Source of the DNA: Lachnospiraceae bacterium NC2008
GTDB taxonomy: Bacteria > Bacillota > Clostridia > Lachnospirales > Lachnospiraceae
NCBI GenBank assembly: GCA_000687675.1
Contig: JHWS01000001.1
Coordinates: 310,001-374,000 of the forward strand
Reading direction: 5' to 3'
DNA length: 64,000 nt
A program made the position numbers and the translations under genes. This document shows positions 1 to 9,141 of this stretch, one piece after another. Under the pieces are notes generated by a model that saw nothing but the letters and a program-made list of their open reading frames with translations, ran no database searches and was not told where the DNA came from. The first letter of the stretch is position 1. Each line of letters starts with the position of its first letter.

Positions 1-74
1 TTTTTAATATTGATTGAAAAGGGATTCTTTTTCGCTTCAATTACAGTATCCCAATCATATTCTTCAAATTTCAC
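1..74 (-). CDS. Partial gene of the polysaccharide cluster (N-terminus only)
   Basis: On the minus strand a reading frame opens at a GTG at 74, just past the stop of the preceding glycosyltransferase, and stays open to the window edge (about 24 codons, beginning M-K-F-E-E-Y-D-W-D-T-V). A GGTGGG purine run lies upstream as a possible ribosome binding site. The 2-base spacing from the previous stop suggests co-transcription with the two glycosyltransferases. Too little is present to assign a family. Confidence 0.45.
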   Translation of the reverse strand, partial: MKFEEYDWDTVIEAKKNPFSINIK

Positions 75-76
75 TT

Positions 77-943
77 CTACATCCCACCATTTATTCTTTT
101 GCGATTATAGTCGCACCATCTGCAATGTTCATTTTTACATTTATGTATTCTAAAACCTCTAAATCTGATAAGTAAAAGCATGCCTAGCCTGTGGGATGCT
201 ATCCACTTTCTCAGCTTTGTTTTTCTTATACATACAGCCATATTGTATTTTATGGTTTTGCCAAAGGTAGACAAAACCTTCTGTTCTTCCTTTTTTGTCT
301 TTAGTTCATTTCTTGAAGAAATACCTAATCGACTAAAATAAGCAGTAACTCTATCTTTGTAAACTATCCGCTTATTTTTAGAGCAGCAATATGCGTAAAA
401 GTCCAGATCAGCGCATATCTCATACCTGGTATCAAACGGATGCTCTAACAGTAACTCTCTTTTTGCATATAACCCCTGATGAGGAACCATAGGTCTTTTG
501 TTTTTTAACCCTTCTTCCCATCCATGTAAGACTGATCTTTTTTCAATATATGCCCATCCTTTATCAAGATAATATATGGAAGTAGACAATAAATCAGGCA
601 TATTTTCTTCGCTGATCCACTCTGCAACTTTTCCTAATACCGTATTGTTATAAAATGAATCATCTGCGCCTAAAAAGACAACATAATCTCCCGAAGCAAA
701 CTGAACCCCTTTATTGTATGCATCATATATTCCGTTATCTTTTTCACAAACCGAACGTGATATAACATCTTTATATTTCTCAATAAGGCTTAGAGTCCCA
801 TCTGTAGACATGCCATCAATAATAATAAGTTCCTTGTTTTTATAATCCTGATTAGCAAAACTGCATATTGCCTGTTCAAGATCTTGTTCTATATCATTTT
901 TACAATTCAACGTTGCAATAACAACACTGATTTTTACTTCCAC
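77..943 (-). CDS. Glycosyltransferase family 2 (GT-A fold)
   Basis: A 288-residue family 2 glycosyltransferase, expected to move a sugar from a nucleotide-sugar onto a polysaccharide or lipid-linked intermediate at the cytoplasmic membrane face. The N-terminus begins with the GT-A signature KISVVIATLN; an IIIDGMSTDGT segment follows near residue 40, and a G-A-D-D metal-binding motif (the DXD equivalent) lies near residue 93. There is no signal peptide or clear membrane segment. The short, basic, Cys/His-containing C-terminus (K-N-E-H-C-R-W-C) is unusual. It lies 17 bases after the next glycosyltransferase in the same operon. Acceptor and donor cannot be told from sequence. Confidence 0.85.
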   Translation of the reverse strand: MEVKISVVIATLNCKNDIEQDLEQAICSFANQDYKNKELIIIDGMSTDGTLSLIEKYKDVISRSVCEKDNGIYDAYNKGVQFASGDYVVFLGADDSFYNNTVLGKVAEWISEENMPDLLSTSIYYLDKGWAYIEKRSVLHGWEEGLKNKRPMVPHQGLYAKRELLLEHPFDTRYEICADLDFYAYCCSKNKRIVYKDRVTAYFSRLGISSRNELKTKKEEQKVLSTFGKTIKYNMAVCIRKTKLRKWIASHRLGMLLLIRFRGFRIHKCKNEHCRWCDYNRKRINGGM

Positions 944-960
944 AATCTAACCTTCCGATT

Positions 961-1977
961 TTATTTTTTGTATTTATCCCAAAACTTTTTCATTCTGGCT
1001 AAAAGCAAAATAGCTCTTTTCATTTTTAATAAAGAAAACAATATATATAAAGTTTCCTTGTTAGTGGTTTTTTCAGCTCTTTTATCATAAAAAGGATATC
1101 TGAAAATATTTTTAATAATCTTTCGATATTTTCTTCCACTAATTATCTTTGAAACTATAGCAAGCTTACTTCTGTCAAATGGATGGTCACATATATTTTC
1201 AAATATAAAAGTGTATATCCCATAAAAATAATTCTTATAGATGTGATGAATAGCCAGCGTCTGTATCTCTTTATCAGGAATCTTTGATAAAAGTTTCATA
1301 TTACTTTTATATAATTCCTGTATTCCTTGAAGGGCCCCTTTACGCAGGTGAGCAGATAGTCCGTCGTCATATCTAATATATCCATATAAAATCTCATTAA
1401 CATATGCGATTTTCGGATCATTATCTAAAAAATATTGTACACAGAATAAACTATCTTCAGCTGTTGACAGGTCTTCTATAAATAAATGTTGTATCTTTTC
1501 TCTTACATACAACTTATTCCATGAGGTACATAAAACGTTATATCTGATAATATTGTAAATTTCATTTTCTATATTATTATTCTCAATAGTACGTTTTTGT
1601 ACCGATGCATATTTCTTCTCATAATAACCACAGGTGGCAAGATCAGCTTGCTGACTTTCTATAGCTACCAGCAATTTTTCAAGAAATGTTTTATCTACAT
1701 AATCATCTGCATCGATAAAACAGATGTATTGTCCGGCAGCATGGTTGATACCAAGATTACGAGCAGCACCAACGCCACAGTTTTCTGTATGAAATACTTT
1801 TATCCTACTGTCACGGTTTAAAAGTCTGTCACATAGAATACCAGAATCATCTGTAGAACCATCATCGATAAGCAGAAGCTCATAATCAGAATAAGTCTGT
1901 CCTAATATACAGTTTACTGTTTCAATCAGATATTTACTTTTGTTATAAACTGGAATAATAACGCTTATCTTACACAT
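961..1977 (-). CDS. Glycosyltransferase family 2
   Basis: Family 2 glycosyltransferase of about 338 residues. The GT-A domain opens with KISVIIPVYN, followed by LLIDDGSTDDSG and the metal-binding FIDADDY motif around residue 90. The C-terminal half is helical and basic, as in EpsH/WcaA-like enzymes. I take the ATG at 1977 because the family normally starts a few residues before KISVIIPVYN; a start at 2016 would add 13 residues. Neither start has a convincing ribosome binding site. The gene is first in the minus-strand polysaccharide operon and is preceded by a hairpin with a T-run at about 2027-2065. Confidence 0.85.
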   Translation of the reverse strand: MCKISVIIPVYNKSKYLIETVNCILGQTYSDYELLLIDDGSTDDSGILCDRLLNRDSRIKVFHTENCGVGAARNLGINHAAGQYICFIDADDYVDKTFLEKLLVAIESQQADLATCGYYEKKYASVQKRTIENNNIENEIYNIIRYNVLCTSWNKLYVREKIQHLFIEDLSTAEDSLFCVQYFLDNDPKIAYVNEILYGYIRYDDGLSAHLRKGALQGIQELYKSNMKLLSKIPDKEIQTLAIHHIYKNYFYGIYTFIFENICDHPFDRSKLAIVSKIISGRKYRKIIKNIFRYPFYDKRAEKTTNKETLYILFSLLKMKRAILLLARMKKFWDKYKK

Positions 1978-2026
1978 ACTATATGTCAGTGTTCCTAATG
2001 TGTCCTTAACTATCATTAATAATAAC

Positions 2027-2068
2027 CAAAAAAAGCCTATAAAACAAGGAATTGTGGGCTATGTTTGC
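2027..2068 (-). terminator. Possible attenuator/terminator hairpin upstream of the glycosyltransferase operon
   Basis: Read on the minus strand, an AGCC...GGCT stem enclosing a smaller ACAA-TTCC-TTGT stem is followed directly by seven T residues, about 50 bases before the glycosyltransferase start. The stem is short, so it could be a weak terminator or a leader attenuator. LoaP/NusG-type antitermination controls some polysaccharide operons in Clostridia, but nothing here proves it. Confidence 0.3.
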
Positions 2069-2149
2069 ATGCTCTAATGTTTATTTTTTTCAACGATATG
2101 TATAATAAACATATTGCACAGTTGAAGCTAGCTTGTTGCTAAGCGAGAA

Positions 2150-2176
2150 TACAAAAACCCCGGCAAAGCCGGGGCT
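2150..2176 (-). terminator. Rho-independent terminator of the zinc-ribbon operon
   Basis: A perfect GC-rich stem (CCCCGGC, loop TTT, GCCGGGG as read on the minus strand, 2158-2174) is followed by five T residues. It lies about 45 bases after the stop of the last gene of the 2216-4996 operon. Confidence 0.85.
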
Positions 2177-2215
2177 ATCCTTTTGATATTAAGCTGGATA
2201 ATGACCTCAATTTAA

Positions 2216-2701
2216 TCAATTATCTTCAATGAATTCACTGCTTTCACTATTTGTATTATTCTCGCTTGTATCGCCAAATATAATATTAAAGTTATTGTCC
2301 ACGTCTTCTACAACAAATGAATATGAGCCAAGTTGGCCCTTAAGGCTTTCCATTTCATCTGTGCATAGCTTAATTTTGGCATCATCCTGCTGGTAGTTAA
2401 ATACCCTGAGCATAAATGCATGATGGCAATACTCAGCTATAGTACAATTATCCTCATTCATTTCACCAGGTATATAGTTGGTTCCTCTATAAGTGTAATA
2501 CTGCCCAATAATCTCATCATACATCTTCTTTTCAAGCCTATAACGCATAACAGATGTATAAGTATCTGTATTTCTTTTTTCTTCCTGATTTTTTGCATAC
2601 TTAAAGGATCCCGACATCTCAATAAATGATAAGAAGCAGAAAATGGCAAGGAGTGTAATAATAATATTCATAATTATACTTAGTGCTTTACTATTTTTCA
2701 T
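2216..2701 (-). CDS. Single-pass membrane protein, partner of zinc-ribbon protein (copy 2)
   Basis: 161-residue protein of unknown function. One hydrophobic N-terminal segment (about residues 9-28) anchors a soluble, acidic extracytoplasmic domain; no lipobox is seen. The pattern E-Y-x(4)-F-M-x-R-V-F...D-D-A-K...D-E-M near residues 88-115 resembles that of the 151-residue protein at 3808-4263, suggesting the two are paralogues. It overlaps the upstream zinc-ribbon gene by 4 bases (ATGA), so the two are translationally coupled. Last gene of the operon, followed by a strong terminator. Confidence 0.6.
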   Translation of the reverse strand: MKNSKALSIIMNIIITLLAIFCFLSFIEMSGSFKYAKNQEEKRNTDTYTSVMRYRLEKKMYDEIIGQYYTYRGTNYIPGEMNEDNCTIAEYCHHAFMLRVFNYQQDDAKIKLCTDEMESLKGQLGSYSFVVEDVDNNFNIIFGDTSENNTNSESSEFIEDN

Positions 2702-3450
2702 TTATGAAGGGCCTCCTCTAACTTGACTCCTCTCTTGGCTTCGGATAGTTCTAAAAATTCTTCAATATCCTGGTCGTCCATACCAAGATATACTTTCATT
2801 GCGTCTCGAAGCTGTGTTTCCATACCATATACATACTTTATGTACTTTCCGTTACTATCACTTTCTTTCCACGATTTGCATCCATTAAAAACGTTATCGA
2901 CATACAAGCTAAAGCCATAGCTATGAGATTCAAAATTATCAAAACAATCCGGATCAGGTGAGCAGTAAGCCATTTCTTCCAAGTATTCTATACATTTACA
3001 ATAATCGTCAGAAAGGTATCTAATGCAATCCAGTTCTTTATAAGCCGCTGCATCAGAATCTAAAACCCCATGTTCTTTCATATATTCATATGCTTCCACA
3101 TACTGCCCCTTTTCGAGTAAGTCATCTATCTGAGCTATGTTTTCTGTGGTATTCTTAGCTAATTTTGCTCTTTTTTTATCTTCACCATCATCCGGGTCTG
3201 CATAATTATAAGAAGATACTATTCTTGTAGCCACTATTACAAGAATAAGAATTACCATGATAACAGCCTTTGTACCAAACTTTCCTGTCCTTTTTGCTGT
3301 ATCGATAACATTCTTACTAGTGCTATCAAACTTTCCACCATAACTGCGCATGTTTTTATCATGCTTTAAAGCAAATTCATTTTCAGTGCCGCAGTATGGA
3401 CATATTTTATCTTCTATTCCAATCTGACGTCCGCATTTATTACATATCAT
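2698..3450 (-). CDS. Zinc-ribbon membrane protein (copy 2 of duplicated module)
   Basis: 250-residue protein with an N-terminal zinc ribbon (C-N-K-C at residues 3-6 and C-P-Y-C near 18-21), a linker, one membrane segment (about residues 62-80) and an acidic outer domain. Its C-terminus, VYLGMDDQDIEEFLELSEAK, matches the spacing and residues of the C-terminus of the 246-residue protein at 4256-4996, so the two are probably paralogues. It overlaps its neighbours by 11 bases (upstream) and 4 bases (downstream). Function unknown; this architecture is common in Lachnospiraceae double-zinc-ribbon proteins. Confidence 0.65.
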   Translation of the reverse strand: MICNKCGRQIGIEDKICPYCGTENEFALKHDKNMRSYGGKFDSTSKNVIDTAKRTGKFGTKAVIMVILILVIVATRIVSSYNYADPDDGEDKKRAKLAKNTTENIAQIDDLLEKGQYVEAYEYMKEHGVLDSDAAAYKELDCIRYLSDDYCKCIEYLEEMAYCSPDPDCFDNFESHSYGFSLYVDNVFNGCKSWKESDSNGKYIKYVYGMETQLRDAMKVYLGMDDQDIEEFLELSEAKRGVKLEEALHK

Positions 3451-3802
3451 AAGTTGTCACCTCAAGCATACCAGTTGTAATACCCTGATTTTTTAAGAAC
3501 TCTTCCTTCTCTTTTTGTACTTTTTTATTTTTGGCATCTATAGACATCCACAAAGGAAGGATAATGCATGCTGCAAGAATAATTACAACTATAATTGCTA
3601 TAAGTATAGTTTTTACTATACTTTTATTTATCTGCTTTGGAGCTTTCTCCCCATATTCTTCAAGGTCAATTCGAATATCTTCAAGCTTACCCATATATTC
3701 TTTTTCTTCTGCTTCAAGTGTTGCAGTTCCGCAATATGGACATCTAACAAGTTTCTCTTTGTAGTGCCCACCGCATGATGGACATACTATTATCTTACTC
3801 AT
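3440..3802 (-). CDS. Small zinc-ribbon membrane protein
   Basis: 120-residue protein. An N-terminal zinc ribbon (C-P-S-C near residues 7-10, C-P-Y-C near 21-24) is followed by a charged linker and one membrane segment (about residues 65-86), ending in a short extracytoplasmic tail. It sits between the two copies of the duplicated two-gene module and overlaps the next gene by 11 bases. Function unknown. Confidence 0.6.
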   Translation of the reverse strand: MSKIIVCPSCGGHYKEKLVRCPYCGTATLEAEEKEYMGKLEDIRIDLEEYGEKAPKQINKSIVKTILIAIIVVIILAACIILPLWMSIDAKNKKVQKEKEEFLKNQGITTGMLEVTTYDM

Positions 3803-3807
3803 AATAA

Positions 3808-4263
3808 TTAATCCTCTAACTTTTCCTCTTTAACAGTACTCTCTGTACTATTAATAGCATCTCCTTCTAAGCTATAATCAATTTTCTCAAAGATTGATTC
3901 ATACTCTGGCATGTCCTTTCTAATCTCAGACATTTTCTCGTCAAATGCCTGATAGGTTGCAGTATCCCCTTTTTTAGCATATACCGCTTTCATAAATTGA
4001 AGATCAGCATATTCTCCAAGTTTATAAAATTCATAGTCTTCTTTAGATATCTTTGCTCCCCCTCTTAAAAGCCTCGAAAGAGAAGCTAGATTTCCATAAG
4101 ACTGTCTTTCAATGGAATTTCTAAGACTATCAGCTGTAATTTTCTCCTCAGTTACATAGGTAAACTTTAGCTTATCATATGCAGCTCCTAAAGCTGCAAC
4201 TAGTACTATAGCGAGAAATATATTGATAATTATAGAAATAAAAAGAATTATTTTCTTATTCAC
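3808..4263 (-). CDS. Single-pass membrane protein, partner of zinc-ribbon protein (copy 1)
   Basis: 151-residue protein with an N-terminal membrane segment (about residues 5-27) and a soluble helical domain. The E-Y-A-D-L-Q-F-M...D-T-A-T-Y-Q-A-F-D-E-K-M stretch parallels the 161-residue protein at 2216-2701. It overlaps the upstream zinc-ribbon gene by 8 bases, so this gene pair repeats the arrangement of the other pair. Function unknown. Confidence 0.6.
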   Translation of the reverse strand: MNKKIILFISIIINIFLAIVLVAALGAAYDKLKFTYVTEEKITADSLRNSIERQSYGNLASLSRLLRGGAKISKEDYEFYKLGEYADLQFMKAVYAKKGDTATYQAFDEKMSEIRKDMPEYESIFEKIDYSLEGDAINSTESTVKEEKLED

Positions 4264-4996
4264 CTAAGATCACCTCCTCAATATATACTGTCTTGGCAGC
4301 ATCGGAGGAGTCTAAAAACTCATTCCTTCCTTCCTCATCAAGTCCCAAATACACCTCAAGCATAGTATCTGCTTGTTCCTTCATATCGATTATGTATTCT
4401 TTATACGGATTATCTTCTATATCGTAATGATACGAATTGTAGCCTGAATAGAATAATGTTATTGCACTTGCACATTCTCTAATATCCCTCTCTGGTTCGC
4501 GCCAATTAGCTTCAGGCCCCATCATAACAATCGCTTCAATATTGTTAACCATACCGGCATACTGAGTTGCTATTCGATCGATTATTTTCAAGTCTTTATA
4601 TGGTTCCATATGGGCGTAGATGTTATGATACTCAATAAACTCATGAAAAGCTGTATAATCTCCAGCATCCAGATAGTCCTGAATCTGATTAATAAACTGG
4701 TCATGTTTTTTTATAGATTCTTTATGACGCATATCCGTTCTTATGGTATATGCATTGTCATCCAAATAAGCAGCAAAACCTATACCTATTATTAGAAGAA
4801 CCATAACTATGGCACTAATTACAATAGGAACATTGCTAGATACTATTTTTCCAGCTTCCGTTTTAACTTCTTTGCTTTTCTTTTTGTATTTAGCCAGGTC
4901 CCTACGATGAGACGCATTCTCTTTGATTTTCCTGCCGCAGTAAGGACACTTACCAGTGGTAAGGCCTATCTCAGCACCACAACTGTAACATTTCAT
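4256..4996 (-). CDS. Zinc-ribbon membrane protein (copy 1 of duplicated module)
   Basis: 246-residue protein and first gene of the five-gene operon. The zinc ribbon is formed by C-Y-S-C (residues 3-6) and C-P-Y-C (residues 17-20). One membrane segment follows (about 57-77), then an acidic domain ending in VYLGLDEEGRNEFLDSSDAA, close to the end of the 250-residue protein downstream. The cytoplasmic ribbon plus outside domain could suit a sensing or scaffold role, but no function can be assigned. Confidence 0.65.
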   Translation of the reverse strand: MKCYSCGAEIGLTTGKCPYCGRKIKENASHRRDLAKYKKKSKEVKTEAGKIVSSNVPIVISAIVMVLLIIGIGFAAYLDDNAYTIRTDMRHKESIKKHDQFINQIQDYLDAGDYTAFHEFIEYHNIYAHMEPYKDLKIIDRIATQYAGMVNNIEAIVMMGPEANWREPERDIRECASAITLFYSGYNSYHYDIEDNPYKEYIIDMKEQADTMLEVYLGLDEEGRNEFLDSSDAAKTVYIEEVILGE

Positions 4997-5101
4997 GATA
5001 ACTGCTTTCCCTTTTCATATTTTTCTTAACGTACAATATATTACTATTTTTAGAAGTACAGTTCAAATCACGTGCAGCTTTTCAACCGTTTGGGATTTTG
5101 T

Positions 5102-7705
5102 TTAGATAATACCGGCATATTCGTAACCCGCTTCAGTAACAGCGGCTTTGATAACTGCCTCATCTATATCCTTTGATAAAGTGATAGTAACAAGATTCTC
5201 ATCATGAGAAGCAACAACAGTTTCTACTCCATCAATTGCTTCTAGAGCCTTCTTTACATGAGCCTCACAGTGTCCACACATCATTCCATTTACCTTAATC
5301 TTCATTATTTTATCCTCCGTTTCTTTAATATCATTTGTTGTTACTATATTTTCCATCTCACTATCTTCGGCCTGAATCAATCTACCCTCGATTGGATTCC
5401 TTATAGTTTTATCTTTGCTTCCATCATATACCCTAAGCAGGTTAAGCCTTAGCGCATTGGATACTACACAAAAACTTGAAAGTCCCATAGCCGCTGCGCC
5501 AAACATAGGATTCAGAGTCCAGCCAAATAGGGCTACGTAGCAGCCTGCGGCAAGGGGTATACCAATCACATTGTAGAAAAATGCCCAGAAAAGGTTCTGA
5601 TGAATATTTCTTATCGTAGCTCTAGATATCCTTATGGCTGCTGCCACATCACGAATACTGCTTTTCATGAGCACCAGATCAGCTGCATCTATAGCTATAT
5701 CAGTTCCTGCTCCTATGGCAATTCCTACATCGGCTCGGGTAAGGGCTGGTGCATCATTGATTCCGTCACCCACCATAGCTACCTTTCCGCTAGCCATAAG
5801 CTTTCTGATAACAGCTTCTTTTCCATCAGGAAGTACGCCTGCAATCACTTCATCAACCCCTGCCTCATTAGCAATCGCTCTGGCTGTAGTCTCATTGTCA
5901 CCGGTTAGCATAACAGTATGAATTCCCATGTTCTTTAGCTGTGCAATCGCCAGCGGCGTATCTTCTTTTATTGTATCAGCCACCGCAATTATACCGATTA
6001 GCTTTCCTGCCCTGGTAAATAAAACAGGAGTCTTACCTTTTGATGACAGCTCTTCCATATGTTTGCTGACAACAGTTTCTTCTGAGATTTTTTTTGTTAA
6101 TACATCGTCTCTTTCAAGAAGAGATGAGACAAATTTTATATTACCACCGGCAACTATATCTCCATCTAATTTTGCTTTCAGTCCATTACCTGTTAGAGTT
6201 TCAAAGTCGGCAATCTCCCTAAGAGCTATATTGTGTTCTTTTGCATAATCAACTATGGCCTTGGATATAGGATGCTCACTTTTTGCCTCCAGGGCATATG
6301 CTATAGTTAACACTTCCTCATTACTTATGCCATCTATCGGAAGTACATCAGTTACCTTCATGATACCAGTAGTTATAGTACCTGTCTTATCAAGAGCTAC
6401 TATCTTAACTTTACCTGTAAGTTCCTGTGCCGCAGAGGTTTTATATAGGATGCCGTTCTTAGCGCCAACACCATTTCCAACCATGATGGCTACAGGTGTT
6501 GCAAGGCCTAATGCACAAGGACAGCTGATTACCAATACCGATACCGCTCTTGCTATAGAATATCCAAGACTGTGCCCAACCAGCATCCATACAATAAAGG
6601 TAACAAATGCTATCCCAATAACTACAGGTACAAATACTCCTGATACTCTGTCAGCAATCTTGGCTATTGGAGCCTTGGTCGCAGCCGCATCACTAACCAT
6701 ACGAATAATACCTGCAAGAGTTGTATCTTCACCAACCTTATCAGCCTGGCAAACCATATATCCTGAAGTATTAATTGTTGCCGCAGATACCTTATCACCA
6801 ACCTGTTTTTCTACAGGTATGCTTTCTCCCGTAAGGGCAGATTCATTAACAGCACTTTCACCTTCTATAACGATACCATCTACCGGTATACTGTCACCCG
6901 GTCTTACAATAAACCGGTCTCCTACTCCTACCTCATCAATAGGAACAGTCTTTTCATCCCCATCAACAAGAATTACCGCTGTCTTTGGTGCCAATTTCAT
7001 AAGAGCTTTTAAGGCATCTGTAGTCTTACCTTTTGACCTGGCCTCAAGTGTTTTTCCAACTGTAATCAGGGTAAGTATGGTAGCTGCAGATTCAAAATAG
7101 AACTGATTCATATAATACATAACCTGCTTTGTATCATCTGCCATCACAGCCCCTGTCATGGCAAACAGAGCGTAAATACTATATGCATAAGAAGCAGTTG
7201 CACCAAGTGCTACCAGAGTGTCCATATTAGGAGATCTGTGTATCAGGCCCTTAAAGCCACTAATAAAGAACTTCTGGTTAATAACCATGATCATGCCTGC
7301 TAGTATCAGCTGGTATAGTCCCATAGCAACATGATTGCCATCAAGAAATGATGGTAGGGGCCATGCCCATAACATATGTCCCATGGACACATACATAAGC
7401 GGAATAAGCAGGATAACAGAAGCAAGCAGTCTCTTTTTTAATAGAGGTGTTTCTTTATCTTTTAGTGAATCCTCATAGGTATTGGAACTGCTCTTATCTT
7501 TTCCAGATTGTTTTTTACTAGCACCATATCCGGCAGCTTCTACAGCTTTTATTATCTCATCAGCAGATGCGGTACCTTCTACTCCCATAGAGTTGGTAAG
7601 CAGGCTTACAGCGCAGCTTTTTACACCATCTACAGCAGATACTGCCTTCTCGACTCTTGCCTGGCAAGCCGCACAAGACATCCCTGTTACATCATACTGG
7701 TCCAT
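5102..7705 (-). CDS. copA: Copper-exporting P1B-type ATPase with N- and C-terminal HMA domains
   Basis: P1B-1 ATPase that pumps Cu(I) out of the cytoplasm. An N-terminal heavy-metal-associated domain carries G-M-S-C-A-A-C at residues 8-14. The membrane CPC motif lies in [12 protein letters not shown], the actuator motif is TGES, the phosphorylation site is DKTGTIT, the nucleotide-domain SEHP is present, and the hinge is [11 protein letters not shown] second HMA domain (V-N-G-M-M-C-G-H-C) is fused at the C-terminus, like a tethered CopZ chaperone. I use the ATG at 7705, which follows an AGGAAAGG site and starts right before the HMA domain, rather than an upstream start that adds 17 residues. 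It follows csoR by 88 bases and is probably co-transcribed. Confidence 0.93.
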   Translation of the reverse strand: MDQYDVTGMSCAACQARVEKAVSAVDGVKSCAVSLLTNSMGVEGTASADEIIKAVEAAGYGASKKQSGKDKSSSNTYEDSLKDKETPLLKKRLLASVILLIPLMYVSMGHMLWAWPLPSFLDGNHVAMGLYQLILAGMIMVINQKFFISGFKGLIHRSPNMDTLVALGATASYAYSIYALFAMTGAVMADDTKQVMYYMNQFYFESAATILTLITVGKTLEARSKGKTTDALKALMKLAPKTAVILVDGDEKTVPIDEVGVGDRFIVRPGDSIPVDGIVIEGESAVNESALTGESIPVEKQVGDKVSAATINTSGYMVCQADKVGEDTTLAGIIRMVSDAAATKAPIAKIADRVSGVFVPVVIGIAFVTFIVWMLVGHSLGYSIARAVSVLVISCPCALGLATPVAIMVGNGVGAKNGILYKTSAAQELTGKVKIVALDKTGTITTGIMKVTDVLPIDGISNEEVLTIAYALEAKSEHPISKAIVDYAKEHNIALREIADFETLTGNGLKAKLDGDIVAGGNIKFVSSLLERDDVLTKKISEETVVSKHMEELSSKGKTPVLFTRAGKLIGIIAVADTIKEDTPLAIAQLKNMGIHTVMLTGDNETTARAIANEAGVDEVIAGVLPDGKEAVIRKLMASGKVAMVGDGINDAPALTRADVGIAIGAGTDIAIDAADLVLMKSSIRDVAAAIRISRATIRNIHQNLFWAFFYNVIGIPLAAGCYVALFGWTLNPMFGAAAMGLSSFCVVSNALRLNLLRVYDGSKDKTIRNPIEGRLIQAEDSEMENIVTTNDIKETEDKIMKIKVNGMMCGHCEAHVKKALEAIDGVETVVASHDENLVTITLSKDIDEAVIKAAVTEAGYEYAGII

Positions 7706-7793
7706 CTTATTATCATCCTTTCCTGTTATATATAAATGATAAACCCGTGTTTTCACTCGACTTGGACCTAGCGATATCCGGGCTTGCCTTTAG

Positions 7794-8159
7794 TTATTTC
7801 ATCAGTTTTTGAAGAGTAACTACCAGTTCATCTATAATCTCATCGTTACCCTGTCTGATGTTATCTGCAACACATGACTTCATATGATTAGCCAAAAGTA
7901 CTTTATTAAAGCTGTTAAGGGCACTGGTTATAGCAGATACCTGTACAAGGATATCAGTACAATAAGCGTCATCTTCAAGCATGCCTTCCACGCCACGCAC
8001 CTGGCCCTCGATTCTTTTTAATCTATTCATTAGGTCTTTCTTTTCTTTTTCATCTCTGTCTTTATGTTTTCCCGAACAATAAGGGCAGCGAGCTGCCATA
8101 TCTTCCATCTGATTCTCCTCTATAGCATGTTCTTTTATGTCATTTGCTTTCTTTGCCAT
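7794..8159 (-). CDS. csoR: CsoR-family copper-sensing repressor
   Basis: 121-residue DUF156/CsoR-type repressor expected to leave its operator when it binds Cu(I). The helical core contains LKRIEGQVRGVEGMLEDDAYC with the first ligand Cys, followed by H and C in N-H-M-K-S-C, giving the Cys-His-Cys set of CsoR. An extra N-terminal extension carries C-P-Y-C plus a His, an unusual addition. The start is the ATG at 8159 with a GGAGG-type site; an upstream start would translate through the operator. Just upstream lie two CsoR-like palindromes overlapping the promoter, so it probably represses itself and copA. Confidence 0.88.
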   Translation of the reverse strand: MAKKANDIKEHAIEENQMEDMAARCPYCSGKHKDRDEKEKKDLMNRLKRIEGQVRGVEGMLEDDAYCTDILVQVSAITSALNSFNKVLLANHMKSCVADNIRQGNDEIIDELVVTLQKLMK

Positions 8160-8178
8160 AATTTCCTCCATAATCAAA

Positions 8179-8237
8179 ATACCCCACCGGGGTATATTAG
8201 TTTTTTCTAATATATACCCTGGTGGGGTATCTGTCAA
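8179..8237 (-). promoter_or_regulatory. csoR-copA promoter with two CsoR-type operators
   Basis: A promoter with -35 TTGACA (8232-8237), a 17-base spacer and -10 TATATT (8209-8214) reads toward csoR. One palindrome, ATACCCTGGTGGGGTAT (8214-8230), fills the spacer. A second, ATACCCCACCGGGGTAT (8179-8195), covers the start region. Both match the GC-rich half-sites known for CsoR. The two boxes and the TATATTAG/CTAATATA between them make one near-perfect 52-bp inverted repeat. Confidence 0.85.
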
Positions 8238-8269
8238 TTAATCACTTATTGATATACGCTGCCTGTTTT

Positions 8270-8926
8270 TCACTCCCTGACCATCATCAAAGCCACCACA
8301 AGAAGAATTGCCGGTGAGATCCATATTGTTCCAATACCAAACCTTGCGGAAAGTACCCCTCCGATGCCAGCTCCTGTGGCAAAGATAAGAATAATGCCAA
8401 AGAAATGCAATGCCTTGTACAAGGATCCCTTCTCTTTTGTTCTGAAATACTGTGACAGGCTTTCCGTACCGCTCCTAAGATTGCCGATACACATCGTACT
8501 GGCATATCCATATCCATGAACTTTTCTGAATGTCTGCACCTGCATGGCACATGAAAATGAAACCATGATATTTGCAAGCATATTTAACCCTGTCGGCATA
8601 AATCCTACCGCCAAGAGCATTGCGATCTCTATAAAAAGTATGATTTGTCTCCAATGGATCTTGCTGCCAGTCTTAAACCTGCTCTCGATCCTTTCAGCCA
8701 GAAAAATGCCTGCAGCAAATGATAGGAGCGGGAGCATATAGTGTAATCCCTTATTCCACTCTCCCTGCATAAAGTTCTGGCTCATCAGTACCACGTTACC
8801 GGTCTGGGCATTTGCGAATACGCCATCCCTCACGTTATAAGTATATGCATCCTGTAGTCCTCCCGAAAATGAAAGCAATGCACTTAATCGAAAGCTCTCA
8901 GAGGTCTGCGTTTTTGCAATCGACAT
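8270..8926 (-). CDS. YoaK/DUF1275-family membrane protein
   Basis: 218-residue polytopic membrane protein of the DUF1275 (YoaK-like) family. It has about six hydrophobic segments and the family pattern near the N-terminus (S-F-S-G-G-L-Q-D-A-Y-T, then N-A-Q-T-G-N-V-V). A GGAGG site precedes the ATG. The family's function is not established; a transport role is often supposed. A TATAAT -10-like box lies about 55 bases upstream. It is a separate unit from csoR-copA and the last intact gene before the accessory region. Confidence 0.8.
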   Translation of the reverse strand: MSIAKTQTSESFRLSALLSFSGGLQDAYTYNVRDGVFANAQTGNVVLMSQNFMQGEWNKGLHYMLPLLSFAAGIFLAERIESRFKTGSKIHWRQIILFIEIAMLLAVGFMPTGLNMLANIMVSFSCAMQVQTFRKVHGYGYASTMCIGNLRSGTESLSQYFRTKEKGSLYKALHFFGIILIFATGAGIGGVLSARFGIGTIWISPAILLVVALMMVRE

Positions 8927-9141
8927 CTCATACCTCCAAATATGCCTATTAAATTTATATCAACAAATTTACCCTCGGATATTATAACATGGCAAGAAGA
9001 AACATCAGGATAAATCTCCCCACACATAACGGGTGGTTTATATCTCGCACGCTTCGCGAGCTCGACTGTGTCACGACACATAATAAAACACTCAACATTT
9101 CTGTTGGGAGCAACATGTTTTAAAAAAGACATTTTGATTAG

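Noticed and set aside
6255-7100. 281-codon plus-strand frame inside copA
   Set aside because: It is the antisense shadow of copA, with composition produced by the opposite strand's coding bias.
8884-9132. 82-codon minus-strand frame upstream of the YoaK-type gene
   Set aside because: It overlaps the YoaK-type start in another frame and passes through the repeat-end hairpin and promoter; its codons do not look like a protein family.
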